Below, in pieces: positions 34,113 through 44,474 of a stretch of 64,000 nt of DNA (its first letter is position 1; every line of letters starts with the position of its first letter). The position numbers were made by a program, and so were the translations under genes. This DNA comes from Podocnemis expansa (lineage: Eukaryota; Chordata; Testudines; Podocnemididae): assembly GCA_007922195.1 (NCBI GenBank), contig ML681971.1, forward strand, positions 248,001-312,000, in the 5' to 3' direction. Under the pieces are notes generated by a model. The model was not told where the DNA came from, searched no databases, and worked only from the letters and a program-made list of their open reading frames with translations.

Positions 34113-34290
34113 GAGGCTTAGTCCAGACTAATTTAGCCCATGGCCACACTAGGCTTTCCCTAGTTTGAACTAAGAAATTTCTTAGTTTGAACTAAGGAAC
34201 GCTTAGTTCGAACTTGTTGGTACTGGTGGTTAGTCTGGACTTAAGTGCTTAGTTTGAAGTTTAGTTCGAACTAGCTGCGATGTGGTCATG
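34107..34290. repeat. Fragment of palindrome-word MITE
   Basis: It contains GGCTTAGTCCAGACTAATTT, AGTTTGAACTAAGAAATTTC and TTAGTTCGAACT, the same vocabulary as 15395-15735 and 29096-29491. Both termini are missing or diverged. Confidence 0.55.
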
Positions 34291-35221
34291 GAGTAATGTT
34301 TAGGAAAGATGTGAACAAATTGGAGGAAGTCCAGAGAAGAACAACACGAATGATTAGAGGTCTGGAACACTTGACTTATGAGGGAAGATTGGAAGAGCTG
34401 GGTTTGTTTAATCTTGAAAAGAGGAGACTGAGAGGGGACATGATAACAGTTTTCAAGTATCTAGGAGGTTTTCATGAGGAGGAGGAGGAGGGAGAAAAAC
34501 TGTTCTCCTTAACTGCTGATGATAGAAAAAGAAGCAATGGTCTTAAATTACAGCAAGGGAATTTAGGTTGGACATTAGGAAAAAATTCCTAACTGTCAGG
34601 TTGCTTAATAACTGGAATAAGTTGCCCAGGTAGGTTTTGGAATCTTCATCACTGGAAGTGTTTACAGGCAGCTTAGACAAACACCTGTCAGGGATAGTTT
34701 GAGAGTACTTGGTCCTGCCATGAGTGCAGGGAACTAGACTTGATGACCTCTCATTGACTATGTCTACACTATCTATAGGGTTTTTTTAAGTCAACTCAAT
34801 AAGGTTGACTCAATGTCGACTTTATTAAGTCGACTTAGAAAGGCCTCATTTGTTTAAGTAGACTTTAGAAAGTCAGCTTAAGCCAGGGGACCCATTTAAA
34901 GTTGACTTAGTAAAGTCGACTTTAAATGGGTCCCCTGGCTTAAGTCAACTTTATAAAGTTGACTTCAATTGCTCTAAGTCAACTTTATTAAGTCGACTTT
35001 AATGGGCACATTGTGTTAAGTTGACTTTATTAAGTCAACTTAGCCCTTAAAGTCAACTTTAATGGCAGGAGTTATTAAGTCAACTTAAGCAAATGCTTAA
35101 GTCAACTTAATGAACTCCAAATGTAACCAGGGAGTTGCTTAAGTCAACTTAAGCCTCCAGTGTAGACATACCCATGGTCCCTTCTAGTTTCTGACTCTAT
35201 GATTCTATTGCAACTCCTAGC
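34290..35221 (+). mobile_element. CR1 LINE 3' end, plus strand, with nested MITE
   Basis: An open frame of 98 codons from 34296 encodes the very C-terminal CR1 ORF2 segment (VQRRTTRMIRGLEHL, YEGRLEELGLFNLEKRR, RGDMITVFKYL). The CR1 3' region then runs to GATGACCTCTCAT, is interrupted by a 412-bp MITE, and resumes with GGTCCCTTCTAG and the CR1 terminus ATGATTCTATTG at 35221. It is 5' truncated, as usual. Confidence 0.9.
34759..35170. mobile_element. 412-bp MITE made of nested AAGTCGACTT palindromes
   Basis: The ends TATGTCTACACT and AGTGTAGACATA are exact 12-bp inverted repeats. The interior repeats AAGTCGACTT, AAGTCAACTT or AAGTTGACTT more than a dozen times; AAGTCGACTT is itself a perfect palindrome. 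A 68-bp palindrome lies at 34877-34944 with 32 of 34 positions paired. There is no coding capacity. It is inserted in a CR1 3' end. Confidence 0.85.
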
Positions 35222-37530
35222 CCTCTTCTACCCAAATCAGTTTCTAATACACCCCTTGTAGCTCTTTTCTTTATGGGCTTTTCAATATACCATAATTTTC
35301 ACCAGGCTGCCCACCTCTTGTGGAGAGTTTTCAGATATGGGGCACATTTAGGTACAACCCTGGACACATTTAACCCAGTGAGATATAATTCAATCTCCTG
35401 TAGAGATCATTCTGCAGATATAATAAATTGTTCTCTGTGATCTAGTTTTATCACATGTGGTCCATTTAGTGGATGTCTTCTCGATTTTGCTTACCATATT
35501 CAGTAGCAATTAATTAAAAATTTAATTCCACCCCAATGTTTTGCAATATATATCTATCTACTGGGGCAGGAATGCTATGAAAAATAATCAGGCACTGGTA
35601 TTGTAATTGAATCTTGGATTGTTTCTTAGAACATTTGCTGCCCTTAGTTTCTCTAGTTCATTCTGTGGGTCCTATCTCCCTTATACCCTGGAAGTCCACT
35701 TGCCACGACGTCTTGGTGCAGCTCCCAAATACTTGCAGTTGTTGCCCTGAGGGGGTCATCAATGTACTGGGCTTTGATTCCCAGATCTGGAGCAGCTGAT
35801 GCTCATGGAATCCCACTAATATCCTAACCTCAGTGTCCCTCCTGGCTGCCAAGCAAACCCCATTACTTTCAGTGAATACAGGGATCTCAGAAAGACCAAC
35901 CCTTTCTTGTTTCTGTGGAAGTTTAAGGCAATTAATATTATGTATTGTTGTTTTAGATCCTGTGCAATTTCCTATCATAGTATTCAAGTAGTATCCACTC
36001 ATTGAAGACAGTCCTGATTTGCATGGGGCTTCTTCTGATGTCCCACTGGCTGTTATGTTACTGCTGGCCTGATCCTGCCGCTTTCCTCGCAAAATTGTTC
36101 CTTCCGAAGGGCACAAAACTTCTTTAACTACCCATTTAACAAGGAGGGTGGGGTCCTTAACTAATTGCCACCCCTCCTGGTCCATTTTCTTCACACCTTC
36201 TTCAACTTCCCATACTTCAGGAAGAAAATGGCCATCCAAGAGGAGTTGCAGAAACATCTACACACTCTTTGGCACACATGTGCACTCTCTCTCATTCACA
36301 TTTAGTTCTTTGTTCCATGCATCATTGAGAAGAAATACATCTTCCAACTCAGGCTTGTAAACTACAATGGCCAATAATCTTTCTTCTGCACTATCTAGAA
36401 ATGTAGAGAAAGGGAAGTGACAGAATTTGACAGGCACTGATAAGTCTCTCTGAGGAAAGCTGATTGTGTAAGACAGTGAACTCACAAGCATCATCAAGAT
36501 GTGGTGCAAGTTTTTCTTTGAAGATTGTCATTCGACTTATAAACAAATGTCAGATCAGTCTACCAGCTTCATTTGAGAGAAAACAGTACTGAAAACAGTA
36601 ACTGTGAAAGTTCCAGAACACAGCCTTTTTCTGCAAAATGATTTAACTCATTATTAAAACAGGTCACTGCCAAGTCAGTACCAGTCTGAGTGGTTTCATA
36701 CTTAGTTACTTTTCTCAGTAAATGTTTACAGCATTTATGATGGGACTTTCCTCCTGGGGCAATAAAGTCACATGTATCAGCTACATTTCCACTGAGCTCA
36801 TGTTCATTCTACTGCCTCAAGTATCTATTTGTTCTTTTTAAAAGTTGTCACAGAAGGAAATTTTTGTTTGGAACTTCCATCCTGGCAGAAAATGCAGAGG
36901 CTTCAGTTCACTGCATGGGGACCTTGCTCTACAGCACCGTCAAAATTTTGGTGACTGTAACAGAAGAACTGGGTTTGCAGTTCACCCTTGCTCGCTGGCA
37001 AAGTAGCCTCAACGGATTTATGAAGTCTGCTAATTTTACCTTTATGTGTGTACACTGCTTAACAGTTTTCATGCCAAAGTAATGATTGCCTGCATTCTGG
37101 TTGAAAACCTGTTTGAATTCTATCAGTTACATCCTTATTTTGGAAATACCTGGGTTTGTCTCTTGCATTGGTTGCCTCTTGTACCACAATCCCTGCTCAC
37201 TAGAAGCAAAAGCAATGTTCTTTTTCATTCTTGGCAAATAATACATTGTTCATAAAATACTGTTAGGGATTCTTCAAGTTCAAGACTGCTTCCATGTTTA
37301 ATCTATAGAATATCTTAAGATAATAAATATCATTATTAACTACCACTATGAAACAAATAAATAATATGTATTTACTAGTATAAAGCTTATGCCATGGCAT
37401 AGGTATCCAAATCAATACTCAACTCACTTTGTAAGCAAAAGTCAGTTTTAGATAAGATTAGTGGTCAGGGTTAATAATTAGCTAATAATTATGTATATTT
37501 TTTAAGGAGTGGCTCTTTGGCAATAAAGTT

Positions 37531-38212
37531 CCAAAGGGGTAGCCATGTTAGTCTAGTTCAGTAAAACAAAGAAGGAGTCTGGTGCAGGGGCATTGCTGCC
37601 TCTGCCATGCAGCCCTGGTATTTGGGCGCATTTGGCCCCATGGCCCAATCCGGGAGCCGGATTGGGCTCCTCCCACTAGCATCCCAGCCCAGATCTGATC
37701 CCTGCTGCTGGTAGGCAGCAGTAGGTGGCCCCTGCCTGGATCCGGCCCCTGCTGCTGCTAAGGCAGGGATGGAGCCACACAGCCCCAGCAGCGGTGATGC
37801 CCCTGGTCTGGTGGCACTTTTAAAGAATAACAATTTATTTATCACATGAGCTTTCGTGGGAGAAAATCCCACTTTGTCAGGCACCTGAAGATGGAGAACT
37901 GACAGGATGGGAGCGTCAATTAGCAGGGAGGTGGGTGGGGGACAAGGTAAGCAAAATTGCCTGTTGTAATGGGAAAAGAACCCATAACATATAATTGCCG
38001 TACTCCACTGTTTGACTCCTAATAAATGCTCTGAATTGCTGTTACAGCCTGATCAGATCCTATGACTCACGCTTCCCTGCATTTATTTGGCTCCCATCCT
38101 GTCAGTTCTCCATCTTCAAGTGCCTGATGAAGTCGGATTTTCTCCCATGAAAGCTTATGTGATAAATACATTTGTTAGTCTTTAAATGTGCCATGGGATT
38201 CCTTGTTTGTAA
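37531..38212. mobile_element. Penelope-derived element with inverted hammerhead ends
   Basis: The left, antisense end runs from CCAAAGGGGTAGCCATGTTA through GAGCTTTCGTGGGAG to CTTTGTCAGGCACCTG. The right, sense end has CTTCAAGTGCCTGATGAAGT, TTTCTCCCATGAAAGC and TTTGTTAGTC. The inverted repeat extends inward (CTGAAGATGGAGAACTGACAG against CTGTCAGTTCTCCATCTTC). The remaining centre carries no recognisable domain. A hAT sits in the left arm. Confidence 0.75.
37585..37805. mobile_element. 221-bp hAT MITE inserted in the Penelope-derived repeat
   Basis: The ends are CAGGGGCATTGCTGC and GCGGTGATGCCCCTG. Both flanks are GTCTGGTG (37577-37584 and 37806-37813), a perfect 8-bp duplication. Removing it joins GGAGTCTGGTGGCAC, the normal hammerhead-repeat sequence. 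Confidence 0.88.
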
Positions 38213-38870
38213 ATAAACTAATCATACTATGTTATATGATATTTGTGTAATGCACAGCTGTGCCTTTAACTCCTTCACATATCAAAAATACCTGACAAAT
38301 AGTTAGTTTACTTAATCTTAACTATCACCCTTATTACAAAACCAACAAACTTCAAGCCTATATCATCATGTGACTGGAGGAATCACAGAGCATGCTCTTG
38401 AACCGGGATTGCTTCTTGCATTTTTTTAGAGTACAGTATTCCAGATTTAGACCTTTGCCTTTTCTTTCTTTCTTTTTTAAGTTATAAATGGTACCCATTA
38501 TCTCTTTTGGTTTTTATTTACCTTCAAGTTCAAAATTGCACTTGACAAACATTATTTTCAATTCAGAACATTCAAAGTATGAAAGAAGACATGTATACCA
38601 ACTTTTCTGTAGAGATGTTTTCTGTTCCATTAATACCACCTTATCTGGGAGTTTGGCCCCATCTACAAAGTGTATTGCAAGGTTTTGCTTAGCTAGTAAC
38701 ATCACAGTGTCCCAGGCAGGACAAAGGCATTTGACCAATTGCAAGTTAAGATTTATTCCTTCCATTCATCTATCAAATGCTTCAGAGATCTGTGCAGTAG
38801 AGGTTTTTACAAATCCTTCATGCAAAAAGAGACTTTATCTAGTGCTAAAATATGGGGACTATACCTAGGG

Positions 38871-39009
38871 CAGTGGTCCTCAGCCCATGACTTGTCTACA
38901 CACAGCTGCAGCCCATGTAACACCCTTAGAGCCATCAGGTGGTATGTGGCCCACACGATGTCACACATATAGAGCTGCATATGTGGCCCACGCTGGTTGA
39001 GAACCACAG
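38871..39009. repeat. Short hAT-like MITE
   Basis: The left CAGTGGTCCTCAGCC and the right GGTTGAGAACCACAG form an imperfect inverted repeat. The body contains two GTGGCCCAC words. The flanking duplication is poor. Confidence 0.5.
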
Positions 39010-39056
39010 TGCTGGGGTAACAAGAAAAAAAGTATACAAGAGGAATAGAAACTGGG

Positions 39057-39298
39057 TATCTGAAAAACAAGCAGGGAGTCCTGTGGTACTTCAAAGACTA
39101 ACAACTTTATTTGTCACATGAACTTTTATGGGTAAATTCCCACTTCATCAGATGCCTGAAATGGAGAATGACATGATGAAGTGGAATTATACCACAAAAG
39201 CTCATGTGACAAATTAACTTGTTAGTCTTTAATTGCCACAGGACTCCCTGTTTGTTTTGCTGAACTAGACTAACATGGTTGCCCCTCTGGAACTTGGG
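39057..39298. repeat. Hammerhead-type foldback
   Basis: The antisense arm (GGAGTCCTGTGGTACTTCAA ... CACTTCATCAGATGC) is followed at once by a sense arm (ATGATGAAGTGGAATTATAC, CACAAAAGCTCATGTG, TTGTTAGTCTTTAATTGCC, CTAGACTAACATGGTTGCCC). Both boxes of the core are mutated. Confidence 0.78.
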
Positions 39299-39299
39299 T

Positions 39300-40340
39300 A
39301 CCTGCAGAAACTTCTTTTCAGTGAGATAAATCAGGGCATGCAATAGTCTCCCAGAGAAATGGCAGAAGCACCCGCAACTGGGCATTTGAAATTAAATTGA
39401 TAAATCACTAGAAAGTGCCCCCTAGAAAGCAATGCTGTGGAAGTGGCAGAGGGTAAGTCTTCCTTGGCAGATTTTTTCCATCTCTAATATCTATGGTTTT
39501 CTGAAGATCCTCTGAACCATTTTCCTGCCCCATTATCTTTAAAAGCTCTGTGAGAACATTGTTAACGAACAGAGTAGGCTAAATTCTTCCCTCATTTAAC
39601 TCCATTGAAGTGAACATAATTATACCTGGGATGAATTTATGACTGAAGGCTTCCAGGGTATTGCATGTTGCAAAATGTCTGCAGCAGAGGAGGGAAAAGC
39701 AGCCTCTGCAAGTTGCCTAGCTTTCAGTTGGTTCTTTCTTTGCATCACTTTGTCCAGGCGAGTCCAGAGTAGAACTGTTTTGCTCCTCTGGACACAGCCT
39801 GCTCTCCTTAGTAAGAGGGCTCTCTAACAGAAAAGCTGTCCTGATTTAGGAGGAAAAAAGTCATTAAAAAACAAACATTCTTAGTGCTTCTTCCTCTGTT
39901 TCTGTTAAGGAACAGCTACTGCCATTCCAGCTTAATTTCACCCACTCATGCACCTTGCTGTTCCCAAAAGACACTGAGCTTCCTGATATTTTTCCTGATG
40001 GATTTCATCACAGACTTGGATTCAGCAGGTATGTGCTGCTGATGTAGCAAAAAAGTACATCTCTAGCTGGTATGGTGGCTGAGATTGCCTTGAAACTGTG
40101 GCTGAGTGTAACTAATGCACTGCTATTTGCCTGCATTTGGAGAACCAGAATCAGTAACTCTGAGCAAGGTGAACTGTCCCATTCATCTCAGTAGTTGCCA
40201 GTGGAGATGCCAAACAATGCTGACATTTAAAACTATTTCACTGCTCATCAAGGCATGGTAGAAAGGAGAAAAAAGGTCACAGGAGAAGATCTGCGTTGTT
40301 TGATCGGCATGACAGCTCATTTTGACACCACAAGTGAATG
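39300..40340. other. No recognisable feature
   Basis: No exon or repeat terminus is recognised in this stretch. Confidence 0.35.
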
Positions 40341-40560
40341 GCCTGGTTGACATCTAAAGTGTAGGAGGACCAAGCTATTTTACGCCCTGTGCAGCACAAT
40401 TAGGTCAGCATAACTCCTTGTGGAAACACAGATAAGTCAATGGAAAAATTCTGTCAGCCTAGCTACTGCTCCTCCAGGAGGCAGATTTCTTACAGAAGCA
40501 GAAAAAGCATTCCATTGGCATAGGAAGTGTCTACATTACAGCAGAGGCATCACTGCTTCC
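40341..40560. repeat. Harbinger-type MITE, related to 2934-3175
   Basis: It starts GCCTGGTTGACATCTAAAG and contains AAGTCAATGGAAAAATTCTG, CTACTGCTCCTCC and GTCTACATTACAGCAGAGGC. Confidence 0.45.
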
Positions 40561-42061
40561 ACCCCTCCCAACCAAAAAGACCCCAAGCCCAGCAAGCCTT
40601 GCAAAGCCCCATGGTACATATGAAACCATTAATTGGGAGTCTATATCAAGAAGCTTACTAGGTGAGCATTAGAGCCTGCTGAAGAGGTTGCTAAGCCTGA
40701 GGAGTCCCCTTAACCCATTGATGTATTCAGACTCCAGTATGGGAAATCAAGCCTAGAGTACATGGGTGATCATGTTTTGAACATCTGTGAATGGTGATTT
40801 GTGTGGGTGGAGCTTATATTGGGAGTGAAGCTTGGAAGCAGTCCCTGATTCTAGGGTAGAATTTTTCGGGAAAGTTTGGCTCATGATATCAAGATGATTG
40901 GGCCTAGATGCTCCAACATTGGCTTGTTTTGTGGGCCTTGCTGAGGGGAAATGTCTTTTAGGTGTTCTTATTACTGGATGGGGGAAAAGGGTGGAGGTGA
41001 AGAAGTTACGGGTGTATGTAGTAAAATAAAAACTGCTTGCTGCAGTCCACTCTAAGGTGGACAGAGAAAGAGTTAACTAAGAATTTGTTGAAGTAGGATT
41101 ATGAAAAAGAGTTTATGGAATATTGAGGGAGGGGCAATACCAGGGGCTTGGCAAACAAAGAGGGGCTGGGAACCTGATGATCAGTATACTGCTTAAAAGA
41201 GAGAGAAATGAGGGACACTGGGCCCTTCCTTTGATTACTGTTTTCATCAACATGCTCTTGTGTTGGTGGTTTTAGAGCACACTGAAATAAGTTTCAGTTC
41301 AGGCAGCATATTTATCAGGGTATTCATAGTAGCATGTGCACCTTATGTGGCAGGATGTATATTTTGCTTCTCCTTGTTTTGTTACCTGTGGCTTCAGAGT
41401 CTCACTTGTATTAAGCAGCCTGTACAGGATAGGGCTTAAAAATTGTTTGTAAATTAATACCAAAAGACACTGATAACAGAAATTTAATAAGTTTGTAAAG
41501 TCATGCACTTGAAAATTCACAAATGTCAGATTTAAGGTTCTTGTGAGGATCACAGGTTGCCCCCCCCCCCGATTCATTCTGGGCACAAGATTGATAGTGC
41601 CAAGGGAATGAAGCAGCTGTTCAATATCACATTTTATTCTTGTCATTGTAGCATGGCCTCTGCCTTAATTACTGCACACCAGTCAAACCCTGCAATGAAT
41701 ACAGAATATTAATTTCCTTATCGGTTTTTTATGGTGTTCTTCACTGTAGCATGTGAACATCACAAACCTCAATAAACTCATCTTCTCAGTGGGAGAAATT
41801 CACATTACTACCCTTCCCCCTTTTACTAACTGAGAAATTACTCCCTCCAAGTTATGTAGCAGGATTAGAATTTAGGACAGGGTGGGTCCTAATCTTTTGC
41901 TCATTTCACTTTATCCCACTACTTTGCTGCTAAACAGCCAGCCACCCCACCTGTTGAGGTCAAATGTGGTTATGACTGAAGGCTAAGCATCTCTGCCTTA
42001 CAGGCATCTCAAGCTGGACAGGAGGCATGCACAATTAGGGACTAACAGACAAAACTTTACT
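40561..42061. other. No recognisable feature
   Basis: No gene is visible. A run of ten C lies near 41560. Confidence 0.35.
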
Positions 42062-42150
42062 TTAAGCTGTGTTCACACACAGGCATTATTTCGATACAAG
42101 TTGTCTCCTCTGTTGTTTCGAAATAAGAGTGCTGTGTGAACATAGCCTAA
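42062..42150. repeat. 89-bp hairpin MITE with TTTCGA words
   Basis: TTAAGCTGTGTTCACAC on the left and GTGTGAACATAGCCTAA on the right pair at 15 of 17 positions. Inside, ATTTCGATAC and TTTCGAAAT add a second palindromic layer. It is the complete version of the element that enters the gap at 12697. Confidence 0.65.
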
Positions 42151-43085
42151 GTGATTTGCCATGCATCACATTCAAAGTCTGGCAGTTAAGCTAGTACTCA
42201 TTTTGCCTGACTGGCATTTAGCTGCCTAAACCAGAAGCTCATTCCTTTTGCCAGCTACAACTCAGCTTCCTTCATTCCTGTGCTATGCAGTTCTGTTGAA
42301 GTGGTTGTTGATATGAGACCCTGGGACAGGGTATATACACAGTGTGTTTGGTTTTTTTTTTTTTAAATCATGCTTCCAAAATCAAGATGTACAATTGAAG
42401 TAAAGATAGAGTGCAAGAATCCTTCACAATGGAAAATGTTAATTAGCCTAAATGTAGAGGTTGCTGACAGCTCCCACACAGTAATAACTTGAGCAGCTAC
42501 TGACTCTAGCCAGGAGGAGTGTGGTGAGGTTGGCAATAAGAGGGAGTGAAATGCAGAAGGATGGGCCTCAGGGTGAGATGACACTGTGCTTCTTGGGAAT
42601 GGGTGATTGAGAGGGTAGGAAGGGCAAACATGGAGCTGGAAAGACGGAGCTGTTATTTTTAAAAGCAGTGACAATGTGTTTCAAAGGAATATCCCTAATA
42701 CCCCACAAACAATCTGACACTTTACAAAAAATTTACTCCTTTCAGAAAACCCAGATGTTAGCAGAAATGAACAGTTAACAGATCCTGCCTACCTCACTGC
42801 CTTATAAACCTCTTTCACTCTCCTCAGTGCACACCACCCTTCCCATTTGAATGTTGCCCCCTTCAAACTGATGATGATATATATCCGCAAGTCAACATAA
42901 GGAATAAAGAGATGGATTTGATAACAGTCCACTAGTTTATTTGTACCTTTTGAGCTTTAGGGAGCAAAGCTAATTTTGGAGCCTGTGGCAGAAGAATGAG
43001 TGATTGAAGGGGATAGGGTGGCAGGCCCTGGGCTAGACCCTTTCCATTTTCCTTTCCAGATACTCTAGTTTTTGGGATTGATGAT
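42151..43085. other. No recognisable feature
   Basis: No exon or repeat terminus is recognised. Confidence 0.35.
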
Positions 43086-43089
43086 TTTC

Positions 43090-44470
43090 TATGAAGAGCA
43101 AACAAGGAGTCCTGTGGCACTTAAAGACTAACAACTTTATTTATTGCATGAGCTTTCATGGAAGACAATCCCATTTCATCAGATGCTTTAAAGATGGATG
43201 AATTTACAGAATGGGAGGAAATAAATGCAGGGGAGTGTAAGTCATGGGGACAGGTCACACTGTAACAGCAAATCAAAGCAGTTGTGAAGATTCAAACACT
43301 GGGGAACAGCATATAAAGGAAGATGAGGTCAGATCACCTTTTGTAATGAGGAAAAAAAATCCAAAATCCCTATTTAGCCCTGAAGCAATACAGTCAAATT
43401 TGCAAATAAATTTGAGCTCTGCAACTTCTCTTTGAAGCCTTGATCTGGTATTCATTTGTATGAGCACAGCAATTAACAGATCATCAATGGAGTGATCAGG
43501 AAGATAAAAATGCTCACCAGGGCCATCCCTGGAAGGGCGGGGGGGGGGGCGAGAGGGGTGATCACCCTGTGGCCCGCATCGTTGCCGCTCCCATACCGGG
43601 GACTGGGCAAGCCAGCCAAAAGCAGTGCTCAGCTCAGGACTCCCAGTCCTTGCCCCGCTGCCAAGTGCGCTGCTTTCGGCGCTGTGCTGGAGCAGTGGGG
43701 AGGGACGGAGGCAGCACAGGACCTGTACGGCTGTCCCCTGCCCTGGTCACCCTGCCTTCTCCCTGCTGCTCCAGCACAGAGCCAAAAGCAGTGTGTGTGG
43801 CAGGTGGGACAGGACTGGGAACGCTGAGCTGGGCTTCAGCATGGGACAGCTGGCAAAGAGGTCTGCCCCTCCCATGGGTTGGCCAGCCGGCCGGCTCTGC
43901 CACTCACTGCTGGAGGGGCCTGAGTGGGAGCCCCACAAAAGGTGATTTGCCCGGGGTCCCGCGCCCCCCCTAGAGATGGCCCTGATGCTCACTCACCAGT
44001 TTTAAAATGTTGTGGCTTCTGATGTCAGATTTGTTCCCATTCACTCTTTTGTGCAGAGACTGTCCTGTTTGTCTAATATATAAGGCAGAGGGGCATTTCT
44101 GGCACATGATGGCATAAATCACATGGGTGGATGAGCAGGTGAATGAGCCTCTGATAGAGTAGCTGGTTTTACTACGTCCTGTAATAGTATCTTTTGTGCA
44201 GATATGTGAGCAAAGTTGGCAGTGTGGTTTTATCCCCAGTGTTTGAATCTTCACAACTGCTTTGCTGTTACAGTGTGACCTGATCCCATGATTTACAATT
44301 CCTTGCATTTATTTACTCTCACTCTGTAAGTTCCCCATCTTCAAAGCATCTGATGACGTGGGATTTTCTCCCATGAAAGCTCATGCAATAAATAAGTTTG
44401 CTGGTCTTTCTGTGCCACAGGACTCCTTGTTTGTTTTACTGAACTAGACTAACACGACTGCCCCTTAGGA
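43090..44470 (-). mobile_element. Penelope-like element relic: GIY-YIG domain with inverted hammerhead ends
   Basis: On the minus strand, 44308-43985 encodes a GIY-YIG nuclease segment: SYSIRGSFTCSSTHVIYAIM, QKCPSALYIRQTGQSLHKRV, NKSDIRSHN. After a hAT insertion, the C-terminal stretch continues near 43467-43273 (ELKFICKFD, SGLNRDFGF). Penelope-like elements carry a reverse transcriptase plus GIY-YIG; no reverse transcriptase is left here. The usual YVGET is YIRQT, and the conserved His after the catalytic Arg is Asn, so the enzyme is dead. The 3' side (43200-43090) carries a hammerhead-type sequence in sense. The 5' side (44340-44460) carries the same in antisense, with about 270 bp of inverted identity including CCCAGTGTTTGAATCTTCAC. 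This is an element relic, not a host gene. Confidence 0.85.
43518..43984. mobile_element. 467-bp hAT MITE (family B) inside the Penelope-like relic
   Basis: The ends are CAGGGCCATCCCT and AGAGATGGCCCTG. Both flanks are ATGCTCAC (43510-43517 and 43985-43992), a perfect 8-bp duplication. It splits the GIY-YIG frame from its C terminus. The body has family-B motifs GACTGGGCAAGCCAG and GGTGATTTGCCCGGGGTCCC. This is the reference copy for family B. Confidence 0.92.
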
Positions 44471-44474
44471 ACTT

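Larger units (their letters stand above)
32200..37265 (-). pseudogene. Decayed copy of a multi-copy uncharacterised metazoan protein gene
   Basis: Read on the minus strand from 37265 downward. An N-terminal CIICQE lies near 37240. After frameshifts come VQEATNARDKPRYFQ, then WHENC-stop-AVYTHKGKISRLH near 37060-37130. A middle block from 36509 to 35658 is open for about 284 codons apart from one TAG at 36258-36260. A C-terminal block (32655-32200) has PVIQSPAQEVDTLST, LTDQAVFLA, QVKWTVLE, then HLRGLHISVNFL and WTESGIFG. This order (CxxC; WH..C..YTHK; later VKW, R-G-GxH, ESG.xG) matches large families of uncharacterised proteins I recall from cnidarian, lancelet and fish gene sets, probably carried by a mobile element. 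Function is unknown. The copy is dead: stops, frameshifts, and insertion of a CR1 (34290-35221), MITEs and a foldback. The middle block is assigned only by strand and position. Confidence 0.5.

Noticed and set aside
37558..37884. Minus-strand frame of 108 codons
   Set aside because: It spans a 221-bp hAT MITE and the Penelope-derived repeat around it.
43492..43992. Frames of 81-134 codons on both strands
   Set aside because: They are contained in the family-B hAT MITE, which has no coding function.
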